NCBI RefSeq assembly: GCF_016802725.1
Contig: NC_052678.1
Location: forward strand, 5,734,501 to 5,798,500
Reading direction: 5' to 3'
Length of the DNA: 64,000 bases
Source: Solenopsis invicta
Taxonomy: Eukaryota; Arthropoda; Insecta; Hymenoptera; Formicidae
The translations under genes and the position numbers were made by a program. Of the stretch, positions 49,475 to 60,087 are shown piece by piece (the stretch's first letter is position 1; each line of letters starts with the position of its first letter). Below the pieces are notes generated by a model. That model saw nothing but the letters and a program-made list of their open reading frames with translations. It did no database searches and was not told the origin of the DNA.

Positions 49475-49517
49475 GACGCGTAAAGTGCTTACAATTTGTA
49501 AAGGTTGAAAGGTAAGT
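49475..49517 (+). other. possible 37-nt microexon
   Basis: ATAATCAG (AG at 49473-49474) after a pyrimidine-containing stretch, and GAAAG|GTAAGT (GT at 49512-49513), bound 37 bases. One of three frames is open throughout. The donor is strong and the acceptor is weak because of purines between tract and AG. Confidence 0.12.
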
Positions 49518-51519
49518 GGATGGGGGTAAGAGGATTTCATGGAGCGCGGGCAAAATATTCAGAGCGGGGAAGATTTATCACGAATACACAACGATCTTGT
49601 GCCAGTCGTAGACGTATGCCGGCGACTCCGCATTGCTGTTATCCCGTCGGTTTAAATCTCCGTGCACCTATCTCGCTCTCCGTCGTGTTCGAGCTAAATC
49701 CGCGAATCGTACGTCATTCCGGTGGATGTGCGATGTGAATCTATATCGTGAAGTGCTTTCCGACTTGTCGATGCGGCGAGAAGTTTGATATGAAAGCCAT
49801 CGCGGGTTAGTTGAAGAATAATAATCGAATAAGTAACGATTCATGTTCGAGAAAGTGAAACGTTCACAGAAACGTTTGTATCAAAATAGACGTCTCTTTT
49901 ATCGCTTAGCTTAATTTGATCTGAAGATCGACGATATTATACGGTCATGAGAAAATGTCTGAAATATGTTTGTCGATTTAATTTTTGGGACATGAGCTGG
50001 CTTTGGTTCGATGTTAACTAATTTTCGGAGTTATATCGAGGAAATATCGTGAATTTTAATTATGTTTATGACCCAGTATTGAATCGAAAAATATTCTAGT
50101 CGAAAGCTAGAAAAGCTAGCTAATCAAAACTAGCAATTTAACATTACAGCTTCCTTTATCAAGATACATCCTGCGATCTTGTTCGTTTGCTTCTTCCTGG
50201 ATTAAAGTTTGATCGTCGGGAAAATATTCCGTTCTCTTCAACATTCTACTTTACACTCTCTTTCCACTACCTTAATTTGGCATTATTAAAAAATGCAAAC
50301 GGATACAATTATACATATATAAAATATCGATAACAATTTCTCAATAATACTTTTATGAATAACTAACAAAATAAATAAATCAGAAGAGATATAAACATAT
50401 ATTTTCCTGTTAATTATTAAACACATTTTTACGGAATTATTCCATTCTTTTATTACGTATTGTCATTTTTCCTGTTGATATTTTGTGCAACAAAGCTTTC
50501 ATAACATGAATGTTACAGTCGGATAGTTTTATTAATATGTAATTTTTTTTATAATTTATATCAGCTTCAGTTAATTTTAATAATCGCATGAAGTAATTGT
50601 ATTATTTTTACGTGTTATTAACGATCGCGAGAGATCGCAATCATTATCACTATTATTTGATACATACATTTAATACCATATCATGCTTTATCGTCTTTAT
50701 CGGTGTAATCCATTAGCATTATTCGCATTTATAATATCATTATTATATATGCGGTTTTATTATTATTCTGTGATGTTAGGTCAAAGTATTTTTATTGTCT
50801 ACATTATCGCAGCTACCATTAATATCTGTTACTGCCATTGTGAATCGTTTCGGTATCCAATAACCCGGATGTTTGAGACACTTCGGCGCATTCGATAGAC
50901 ACTCGAGTACAATATAGAAACAAAGGCGGTGGTGAAGGGAAACATAGAAATGGAACAAGTTTGGTTATTAAATACTTGTTTCTGCGTTTCAGAAGAACAA
51001 TCCGTGGCGGATAACGGATAAGATGCGGCGTTGGCAATTGTAATAAAGAAAACCGCAATAACGCGCATCGCCTTCCGTTGAAAATTTCCGTTCTTTTTCC
51101 CTTTCACCGCGCTTCACGTTCTTTGCAAGATCTATCAATCGGAAAGCACCGTATTAATTCGCCGAATCGGGTCAAAAAATAATTTATACAATCTGTACCA
51201 AATAAATTATCGAATATGAGTATACAAGTTTCCTTTTAAAGTGGTGCTACCATCAGGTAAAGATATACCTTGCAAACGATGAGTAAAATGAAGAAGGATT
51301 TTGCTAATTTTGCTTGCCCATAAAATTTTTTAGATTTTTTTATATCTTCAATTTAAAAATAGTTTTTTCATCTTGAATTTTTATCAAGAAATGATGAAAA
51401 AAATTAAAAAGAAAGAGAAATATGAAAAACTAGGACATCCTGGTAAATTAGGACACCCTATAAACCTAACACGCGAAATGTGATCTAATGCCTTTAAGAG
51501 ATAATGCTTACTTAGGATA

Positions 51520-52104
51520 ATGCGCTACCCGCATATGTCACCTGAAATATTTCATTCTAAATGGTCATCGTATCTCAAAAATGCAAGTGTATTATTATAT
51601 AATGAGAACGCTTTTTTTCATTGTTTAACGAGCAACTTATTTTTATGGAGACGTCGTTTACGTGAATCACTTTTCTTTCGCATCCGACGCGGTTCACGCG
51701 AAACGATCGTCGGGAGAAAACCGCGTAAATTGGCCTTAAACCCAGTCACGAATCCTTCGCACGAGTCTTCGCGCGAGATACTTTTTATTAGTTCTTCGAG
51801 GAGGCAATTAAACAACCGTAATTCTGACGCCCGCCACTTTCTCTGTTCTTCCGCCATTTCACCCGTCTTTCATCCCGTATCTCAAACTCTCTCGATCCGC
51901 CTGCCGAGAGGTGAGACTTCGATCCTTCTTGGCGATAATAGCGAGATTGTTCCCGATAGAAGTTCGCGACGCGCTCTGGGAAGGAACGCGCGAGAGAGCT
52001 GCCGCCGCCGCCGCCACCTTCCTTCCTTCCTTCCGTTTGACGTTCCACGGTACCATTCTCGCGCGAGCGTGCGGAAAGGTTCACAGTCGTACCGACGTGT
52101 TTGA
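51520..52104 (+). CDS. 194-codon open frame, probably fortuitous
   Basis: ATG at 51520 opens 194 codons in a CpG-rich block. The product is rich in Arg and Ser throughout, with no domain, signal or membrane helix that I can see, and it does not resemble a known family. Minus-strand frames of 65-179 codons (51788-52327 the longest) are open over the same bases. It contains a run of GCC units (52001-52015) and CCTT units. Open frames on both strands and the composition argue for chance. Confidence 0.1.
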   Translation: MRYPHMSPEIFHSKWSSYLKNASVLLYNENAFFHCLTSNLFLWRRRLRESLFFRIRRGSRETIVGRKPRKLALNPVTNPSHESSREILFISSSRRQLNNRNSDARHFLCSSAISPVFHPVSQTLSIRLPRGETSILLGDNSEIVPDRSSRRALGRNARESCRRRRHLPSFLPFDVPRYHSRASVRKGSQSYRRV

Positions 52105-55100
52105 TTCTCCCCGTGGGAGTGTTCGGTAAGGGGATATGGGTCACGACGGCATCCCCGTGGGCCGTACAATGGGAACAACAACGGCATTGTCTAGGCAAGC
52201 GGTGATAAACGGCGCCGTGATAAAACCGGGCAAGCACCGAGCTGATGGGTTTCGGGGTTGAAGGGGGTTGCGGGAGCTTGAGGGATGGCCGCTCCGTTGT
52301 TTCGACAAAGCCGCCTCCTGGCTGCATTTTTCCACTTTATCAAGCCGCGCCTGATCTGCACTCTCCCGCGCGGGTCCCCGTAAATAACTTTTATTTCCAT
52401 TTTGATTTATACGTCGGCCTCGTGTTATCGATATCGCAGCAGAAGCCCTGATGACTTTTGTTTCGCCTTGACGAGAGCGAGATATTTTATAACCGGTGAA
52501 TATTGACAGGCGGTCACGGCACCGCTTGACAAAATGTTTAACGATCGCGCTCGACGCGAGAGGCAGCAATTTCACGAAATCTCATTGATATCCTTTTTAT
52601 CAATTTCAATTGTTTGATAAACGTTTATTAAATTGATAGATTTTTATCTCTTTTTTTTTTAAGATTTCCTCGTTTTTGTATAAATAAGATGCCTTTTTTT
52701 AAATATTGCATTATTGTTTGAATCGGCATAAAATGCCTTGACATCCAAACGATTATACTAGTATCTCTAACTTGCATTAATGTGCGCAACAAATGTTATT
52801 TATCTATGCATACATTTCCTCCTTCCTGCTTTTGAGTCGTATACAAAACACCATCGATTATTCTCGTTTTAACCATGCATTTATTCTCATTTTAATCGCG
52901 CTGCGTCGCGCGTATGTTAACTATCTCATCGCTCATCATTACGCGGCCGGGTTGCGATATAATAATTCTTCCGCACGCGTAACGTGGATATATAAACCGG
53001 GCATCCGGGTAACGCGCGCCGGGCGCGGTTTCGGGACGAATCTTCATCCGGTGCTTCCCCTCGCCGTCCAAGCAATTCGCTATGCGCAAAGAGTTAACAC
53101 CAATAGACACGTATCCGCAGTAACTCGAACAGCTCCGTCGGGATTGGCCATCACGGCGCCGAAGAGATGCAACAACGTTGCCCCATGGTGGTACACGAAC
53201 GGGCGGAGCGGTTACACGAGGAAATTAGACCGCAAAGTTCAACAAGGTTTATGACGTTGACGCGATCGTTTTGTTTGCACAGGCACGAACGAGAGGACAA
53301 CGGGGCGTATACTCGGAGTCGTTCGTCAAACGAATCCCCGATTAAGCCGCCGCAACGTTGTGTCGTGCGCGCCTTGATCGACCCTACCTACCTCTCGTCA
53401 GGAGGATATTAATTAACCCGCTTCCGTAGATTGACCATAGGTCGCTTTAAAGATGCATCACTCCGCGCGCCTTTGATCCTCACGCTTGATCGAATTAATT
53501 ATCGCTGTTTCCGGGGGAACTCGGTACTAATAATTGTTTCAAAGTTGTATTACTAATGTAACGCTTATGTGGAGTGTATTTGGAATGCCGCGCTTGCCCA
53601 ACGCTGCAACGGGATACCGAATCCGAGGCACACGGTTAGAAATAATTGGAGGACCAACGAACGGACTTAGAAGGATTTTCGTGGCATTTGATTCACTAGC
53701 ATTAGTATTCACGTGGCATTAACCATTTAATTCTCTGGTTTAGATTAAAGAATAATGTTGCTGCACAGCATTTCTTCCAAGTAAAATTAATCAAATTTAT
53801 ATTATGCATAATATTGCATAGATTTAAAAGTTTGCTGATAATGAAAACGAACGAATCTCACAATCTCATTGTAAAATGAAACAATTGTGTGTGAAACTCA
53901 AATTTTATTAAAACATACAAATTTAACAATAATTAATGTATACATTTATATGATCATGAAGTATATAATACCATTAAATGGCAAGAAAAGATCAACAACG
54001 ATCATACTGACTCTTAGTGTTCAAATAATGATTTTACATACATTTTCTTGTTCTTCGAACATTGTGTTGCATATATCGGTCAGCTCTTAAGTTGAACTAG
54101 GAAAATAATATCACAAAATAAAATTGATAATCAATTATTATTAATATTGATGCTAATCATTTACAATCTTTTTGGGGTGGCAAAGATACTTATAGCATGC
54201 AGCATTAAATTGGGCTTTTTTTTATTTTAATTGTGTTATACAAATTTATTAGAATGCCAAATAAATATCAGTCACTATAGCATACGTATAGTCACAATAA
54301 ATTCTTTTAATACCACTTGGAAATGTGTAATTAAATTGTTGAGTGTTAAGCCGATCGTGAAGCTTTCATTTTGAGAATTGAGTTACGAATGAAACACATG
54401 GAATTTAGTCGTGTCGCCATAAAAACACACCATTAATATCCATTTCCCTTTCCATGTGAGGGAAAAACGACAGCGTCATACATTACAACGGTTTCTCCCT
54501 GCGAGCTACGATAAATTATTGATGTTTGCCATTTATGAGTCTAATTTACTTGAGAGAAGAAGGTGTGGTCAGTGACATCATGGCGATGCACGCGTTGTGT
54601 ACAAGGTAGGCGTTCGCGTTTTTACAAGGTGGAACCGATGGCGTTAAGTAAGCTGTACCGCATTCGCGCGGTCACGCCATATAGGTGTGTCGAATGAGGA
54701 AGTAAAATACTACGTGAAGGGTCACGGGCTAAGTAAGCCGACATACTTTTCCCTGGATAGTGGACGCGCGATTAATCTTGTAGACAGAGCAATGACTTCG
54801 TTCCACTTGAGCTCATTGCTGTCGGAACGCATGACTTAATTGTAGCTGTAAAACATACGACAAAACGATCGAGAAACACGGTAATGTATTGCGCCAAGTG
54901 AACGCGAGGTTGCCCGAGTTTCTTTACGGCAATTTGCGAGCACTCAAAATTATCGGATCTCAATAATGATTGAACCGATCAAGTTGAGTAGGCTCATTTC
55001 AGTAGATTCGATCAATAGCTTGGGTTTGAATTATATAATGACTGCTTTTATTTTTCCTCTACTAAATTTTCATTCAAGATACGTCGTCATCTATGTACGC

Positions 55101-56221
55101 TTCATATTGTCACACATTAGTGCTCATTTACTCGCGTGAAATTTACTTGGTGAATCAACGATCGTTGGTTTCATGTCAAATTGATATTTTGCTGATATTT
55201 TATTTTATAGTGGTAAGCATTTATACAAACATCTTATTAAAAAATCGTAAAGAGTATTATTTTATGAATTTTGTTTTAGAATTCGAAAATTAAATGCATA
55301 CATATCGTAGATAGTATAAAGAATAGAAAATATAAAGATGAGCATCATAAATTAATAGTATCATAAATTAATGGCATCATAAATTAACGAAAATTTCGCA
55401 GTAATTGTGCTAAGATATGCCATTAAGAGTTAAACGAATTTTTTAATAATTATAAAAATTTATACTTTAAACTGAAATTTGTGTACTTTTTGATAAATTC
55501 AATTTTGAAATATAAATATTTAACGATTATTTAAAAATCCGTTCTACTTTTTTAAAATTTTGCCATACTGTATGTGTCATATTTTATAATGTGACACATA
55601 ATGACTGTAATATTTCTACATTGTATTTAGGAGTAACTGCATTTTTATAAGCATGTATATAAATTGTATTTTTAAATGTTTTACTAATCAATTAAAATAT
55701 TTATCGTAATTATTGAATAAGTTCTTTCAAAATCTAATTTTGTAAATATATGAGATTATTCTAAGAAAAATTACCAAAATAATTTTGCCGAATGTAATAT
55801 CATTTTACTATTTTGAAATTCGGTAAAAAATTATCAAGATTTAATGAAAAATCAGTACTTTTATACTTCTATCTCCGTGAATACACCTACATCATTATAA
55901 TAACAATCATCCAATTTTCATAGAGATACTATTATTACTATATCGAATGTTATCGACATGACTTTTTATAACTTTTTAATGCATCAATGATGATCCCTAT
56001 AATTAAATTATTAAATACACAAAGAATATCCTATATAAAATATTGATTTTCTTGATATAGAGTTCTCGGAAGAACATTACGTAATTACTAGCTTACACCT
56101 AATACTCTCGCAAAACGCATTAGAGAAAAGTGCAATTTCAACGACTCGTTGTAAAAGCGCGCTCGTTTGACTGACAAAGGCGGATTGTCATTGCCGATGG
56201 ATATAATTTAATTGTCTGTCA
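52105..56221. other. non-coding stretch
   Basis: No gene is recognised. The CpG-rich block continues to about 52560. A 153-codon + frame (52793-53254) is Arg/Ala/Asn-rich and unrecognised. Beyond 53700 the sequence is AT-rich, with a 16-bp tandem repeat at 55344 and a 9-bp hairpin at 55571-55600. Confidence 0.55.
55344..55391. repeat. 16-bp tandem repeat, three copies
   Basis: ATCATAAATTAA recurs at 55344, 55360 and 55376, exactly 16 bp apart, with variable four-base linkers. Confidence 0.9.
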
Positions 56222-56689
56222 ATGAAGCGTGCCGGTTACAGTCGGCAGGTGCGAATGTACTTGCACCCGCTCGTGATCTATCTTGATCACCCTTGCGGCT
56301 ACCCTCGTTCCACTCGCAGGAAACGCGTATGGCCCGCAGGTAATTCGACGGTACGCGTCGCGCCGCATGCCAGCCGTGTAACGGATGCGTGCGCGCATCG
56401 GCATGTAACGGACGTGACGATGACGCAAAAGCGGCTGTTGTCAAAATGCCATCACGAACCGCACGAGCCGCTTCAAGCACCTCCGCGAGTGGCAATACCT
56501 TTCTCGTTTATCAGATTCCAGCTACGATTCTCGCATTTCGAATGCATAGCTCGCGTGGGAAATCAGTTAATTAGTCTTTTAATTAGCGCGTTCTCTGTAG
56601 CGCCCGCGACAGCATTGTCGCGAATTTTATTGTTTATTATTGTGACACTGCTTTGCTTAATTATTTTCTACATTTTGTTATGCGAATAA
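56222..56689 (+). CDS. unrecognised 155-residue frame with C-terminal hydrophobic segment
   Basis: ATG at 56222 opens 155 codons. The first 100 residues are His/Arg/Pro-rich without a recognisable domain. The last 25 form a strongly hydrophobic helix-like stretch (Ile/Leu/Phe/Val) that would read as a tail anchor. The codons after about 56600 are simply AT-rich, and T-rich DNA encodes hydrophobic residues by default, so the segment may be an artefact. AATAAA overlaps the stop. There is no splice or promoter evidence. Confidence 0.1.
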   Translation: MKRAGYSRQVRMYLHPLVIYLDHPCGYPRSTRRKRVWPAGNSTVRVAPHASRVTDACAHRHVTDVTMTQKRLLSKCHHEPHEPLQAPPRVAIPFSFIRFQLRFSHFECIARVGNQLISLLISAFSVAPATALSRILLFIIVTLLCLIIFYILLCE

Positions 56690-56827
56690 ACAAACGAGGA
56701 CGGAAAATCATTTCAAAAGAGCTTCGAAAGAAGCACGAAGCAATGTGTTTGCATAAAATCCAATAAGTAAGAAACAATGAAGTAACATTTAGAAATGATG
56801 ATTTGTACTTTTAAACGTTCTAAAATA

Positions 56828-57069
56828 CATTGAAAAAAAAAGACTGGTAATAACTACCAAATGTATAGTGAAATAGTATCAATTAAATATTTGGCTAATG
56901 TAACCAAAAATAATTTTACTTTTCTAAATATTCAGTAACTTACACCAGATTTGATAATACTTACTAAACATTTAGAAACACAAAATTATTTTTGGTTATA
57001 TTGACAAAATATTTAATTGATATTATTTCACAATAAATTTGGTAGTTATAACAAGACTTTTTTTCAGTG
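56828..57069. mobile_element. 242-bp MITE, TA target site
   Basis: Long, nearly complete inverted repeat. The left end reads CATTGAAAAAAAAAGACT and the right end, inward, CACTGAAAAAAAGTCTTG. Both continue through a shared AACTACCAAAT and match for about 110 bp with scattered mismatches. TA flanks each end (56826-56827 and 57070-57071). It has no coding capacity. It shares the end pattern CA-Y/G-GAAAAAAA with the element at 24417 but not its interior, so it is a different family of the same Tc1/mariner-like type. Confidence 0.82.
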
Positions 57070-57217
57070 TAATATTGTACAAAATATTTTAAAAAGGTTT
57101 TTTTTTGTTTTTGGCCCAATTCTAAATGCAAGCAACACAAACAGGTCTAATTTCGAACAGAGTATCTACATCTTGACTTTGACACTCACCTTTTTTCTCG
57201 TCGTCAGCAACGATTTG

Positions 57218-58020
57218 TTGATCTCGACCCCTGTGTTCCTTGGTCCTCCTCAATGCGCTTGTGAATCACACTCTCGAACTCTGCATAACACTCGCGAAGT
57301 TACAAAATCATGCGGAGTAACGCGACATATCCATCACTTGGACGAGTGATAGAGCCGACAGACGGCGATTCAAGAAGCGTCTACTTGCGAGCGAGCTAAT
57401 TGGTACATCAGTAATGATCGCGCGAGTTTTCACGAGACGATTTTTACTCAGAAGCCAAAATTTTCCGAAGAACAATATCGATCGCGATCGTCACAAACCG
57501 CGAACCGAGTAAACAAATCAAAAATATCCAGTGCTCGAACGAAATCGCACTGTCGCACTACCTACGGATCCGTCGGACGTTCTCCGGTTTGTTAGGTTAT
57601 GCGCGGCACGCTCCCGTACGTTGATCTCGAGCCTCCTCGTGGTCCTCATTGTCAGTCCTCCTCAATGCGCTTCTGAATCACACTCTCGCACTCTGCATCA
57701 CACTCACGAAATTACGAAATCACGTGGAATAACGCATATCTATCACTTCGGCGAGTATCGAGCCGACGGACGGCGACTCGAGAAGCGTCTAATCGCGAGC
57801 GAATGTATTGATTGATACGCCAGTAATAATCGCGCGAATCCTAATGCGGACGACACGAGAAAATTTACTCATCGGCGAAATCTTTTGTCTCAATCGCGAT
57901 CACCGCGTACCAAGCAAATAAATCAAGAGTATCGAGCACTCGAACGAAATCGTACTGTCGCTCTGCCTGCGGATCCGTCGGACACTCCCCGGTGTGTTAG
58001 GTTATGCGCGGCGTGCTCCA
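57218..58020 (+). repeat. two tandem ~410-bp units of the left arm
   Basis: Unit 1 begins at TTGATCTCGA (57218) and unit 2 at the same motif (57621). Each ends with GTTAGGTTATGCGCGGC followed by a CGCTCC-type motif (about 57591-57614 and 57996-58019). Internal order is the same, with roughly 80-85% similarity by eye. Confidence 0.75.
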
Positions 58021-58770
58021 ACGTGAATATAGCAATGTGAATATAGCGACTAATGTCGCCGCGTCGATAATCGCTGCGGACGCGAGGGCACTGGCAGTTA
58101 CATCGAATGACCGAAAGTTCACGCAACTCGTTGGCAGGTTAAAACTATGGTTAAAACGAACGCCAGTGTCGATCGACGCGTGGTGGCCGTGGTAGATCCT
58201 TCCCGACGCTGTATCCACACGGGTATCACTGGATATCACTCGTGACCACTGTTGTAAACAATCGCGGATGATCTCTAGATGCGCGCATAAATATTTATAT
58301 AGATCCGAGCTAGTCGTTGTCACCGTCGGTCAGTCAATTTCCAGTGATCTCGCCGTCCGTCGGCTCCGATGCTCGTCGAAGTATTGATATGTTTCGCTAT
58401 TCCGCGTAATTTCGTAATTTCGCGAGTGCGATGCTAAGTGCGAGAATGCGATACGTCGAGAAGTCCGTCACGCTGCAGCAAGAAGTGCCGGCGCCCTCGT
58501 GCCCGCAGTGATTATCGACGCCGATTATCGACCGTATTGGTTGCTATATTCACGTTGGAGCGTGCCGCGCATTACTCATTACTCGCCGTCCGTCGGCTCG
58601 ATAGTCGTCGAAGTGATGCATGTGTCGCGTTATTCCGCGTGATTTCGTAATTTCGCGAGTGTGATGCAGAATGCGAGAGTACGATTCAGAAGCGCACTTA
58701 GGAGAACCGAGAAACTGCGAGGAACACAAAGACGATCGGGATCAACAAACGGGAACGCGCCGCACATAAC

Positions 58771-58785
58771 CTATCCTAACCTAAC
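58771..58785 (-). repeat. short telomere-like TTAGG motif
   Basis: The plus strand reads CTATCCTAACCTAAC, i.e. two TTAGG units and a variant on the minus strand. TTAGG is the usual arthropod telomere repeat. The corresponding place in the left-arm units has a single GTTAGG, so the extra units probably arose by local slippage rather than from a telomere. Confidence 0.5.
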
Positions 58786-59256
58786 ACACCGGGGAATGTC
58801 CGACGGATTCGCGGGCAGTGTGACAGCACGATTTCGTTCGAGTGCTCGATACTCTTGATTTATTCGCTTGGTTCGCGATGTGTGATCGTAATATCGTTCT
58901 TCGGAAGATTCATCTTCCGAGTAAATCGTCTTGTGTAAATCGTCCGCGGCGTATCAATCAATGCTTGCTCGCGATTAGATGCTTCTTGAATCGCCGTCCG
59001 TAGCCGTTCGTCGGTTTAATAATCGTTGAAGTGATGAGTATGTCGCGTTATTCCGTCTGATTTCGTAATTTCGTGAGTGAGATGCAGAGTGCGAGATGAG
59101 TTTCACAAGCGCATCGAGGAGGACCGAGGAAGGACGAGGAGAATCGAGATCAACGAATCGTTGCTGACGGCGAGATAAACAGGTGATTGTCAAGATTAAG
59201 ACGTAATCTGTTCGAAATTAGGCCTCTTCGTGTTGCTTGCACTTAGAATAAGACCT

Positions 59257-59811
59257 GCTCGTGTTATTTTTGCATCTAGAATCCTTGCTTTATCTCTCTC
59301 TCCAACGCTCCAATGTATTTATCTGATTTTAAATGCAAACATTTTTGGAAATTTCAGGTAACAGATCTATTATCCAGATAACGAAAGCGTCTTGTGAATT
59401 AAGTGTGTAATGTCATATGCAGGGTGTAAGTGAATAAGTAGCACATATTCTAGAGACGTATTTTTTTCATCAACCAAACATTTAAAAAAAGTTTATATAA
59501 ACAGCTTTGGAAACGCTTAATTTTTGAGGTAAGAGAAATTTTATGAACCATGAAATATCAAATACTTGAAATTAAAGTAGTTAAGAAAAAAAAAATGTTT
59601 CAGACAAAAATTGTGTGATCTGCAACGAAATTCTGTAACTCTTTAACAGTATCGATATGTTATATTATTATTATACAGATATTGTATGGTAAAACTGTGC
59701 AATGATAATGTAATGATATCGATATTATTGTTAAAAGTTAAAGAATTTGCTGAAGGAAGATAAATAATGGGCTCTTATTACCTTCATTTTTTTATGGAAG
59801 ATATGAAGTTT
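59257..59811. other. AT-rich spacer with inverted repeat and weak splice motif
   Basis: No gene is present. It contains TTTCAG|GTAACA (AG 59356-59357, GT 59358-59359), a weak acceptor/donor juxtaposition. It also contains an inverted repeat whose arms 59628-59658 and 59716-59748 match with a few mismatches around ATCGATAT/ATATCGAT. Confidence 0.5.
59628..59748. repeat. imperfect ~30-bp inverted repeat
   Basis: Arms at 59628-59658 and 59716-59748 share AATTCT, TTTAAC and ATCGATAT in mirrored order, with single-base differences and small gaps. The spacer is about 57 bp. It may be the interior of the decayed element whose right end is at 59847, or a separate MITE remnant. Confidence 0.45.
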
Positions 59812-59847
59812 GGCACAGATATGTGCCACCAGGCACGAAAGGGTTAA
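59812..59847 (-). mobile_element. solo piggyBac-like terminus
   Basis: On the minus strand the sequence begins TTAACCCTTTCGTGCC, i.e. a TTAA followed by CCCTTT, the form typical of piggyBac-type ends. Just inside is a short inverted pair GGCAC/GTGCC (59812-59827), also a common subterminal arrangement of that superfamily. No partner end was found upstream, so it is a truncated copy or a chance match. Confidence 0.35.
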
Positions 59848-59850
59848 TAC

Positions 59851-60087
59851 AGGATTTTTTTCAAAATATTGAAATGTTTTAAAAACATTATCTCCAAGTC
59901 AAAGTTTGTTCATATTATTGTATATAATGTTAATGACATTTAAATGTTTTAAAATCATATTCTATAAATATTTTAAAAAGGTTATTTACCGTAGGATTTT
60001 TTTGAAATATTGAAATGTTTTAAACTAGGTTTTAAAAACATTATTTTCAAGTTTCCAAAATTTGTATACAATGTTAATACAACATTT
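59851..60087 (+). repeat. diverged tandem duplication, period about 142 bp
   Basis: AGGATTTTTTT followed by TATTGAAATGTTTTAAA, TTAAAAACATTAT, CAAGT, and GTATA-AATGTTAAT occurs in the same order from 59851 and again from 59993. Small insertions distinguish the copies. Confidence 0.75.

Larger units (their letters stand above)
44290..51519. other. non-coding stretch
   Basis: No gene is recognised in 7.2 kb. Contents are a 14-bp palindrome (45557-45570), a candidate homeodomain-site group near 47871, a possible 37-nt microexon at 49475, and otherwise AT-rich sequence. Several minus-strand frames (49173-49553, 50829-51107) are open but unrecognised. Confidence 0.6.
57113..59256. mobile_element. 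2.1-kb foldback-like element of nested repeats
   Basis: Left arm (57113 to about 58100) and right arm (about 58478 to 59256) are imperfect reverse complements. Shared landmarks include AATTTCGAACAG (57151/59206 ends), GTCAGCAACGAT and TTGATCTCGA. Each arm is itself a direct repeat: in the left arm TCCTCCTCAATGCGCT recurs at 57244 and 57656 (period about 410). In the right arm the corresponding second unit is shortened. A further partial inverted copy lies at 58330-58475, leaving a unique centre of about 230 bp. The arms are much richer in GC/CpG than the flanks. No transposase is encoded. Exact ends and target duplication could not be fixed. Confidence 0.75.

Noticed and set aside
51788..52327. 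179-codon minus-strand frame
   Set aside because: Gly/Arg/Ser-rich, overlaps an equally long plus-strand frame, no domain.
59341..59365. TTTCAG|GTAACA as another fused splice motif
   Set aside because: The upstream tract is interrupted by GGAAA and the donor is weak; noted in the spacer entry only.
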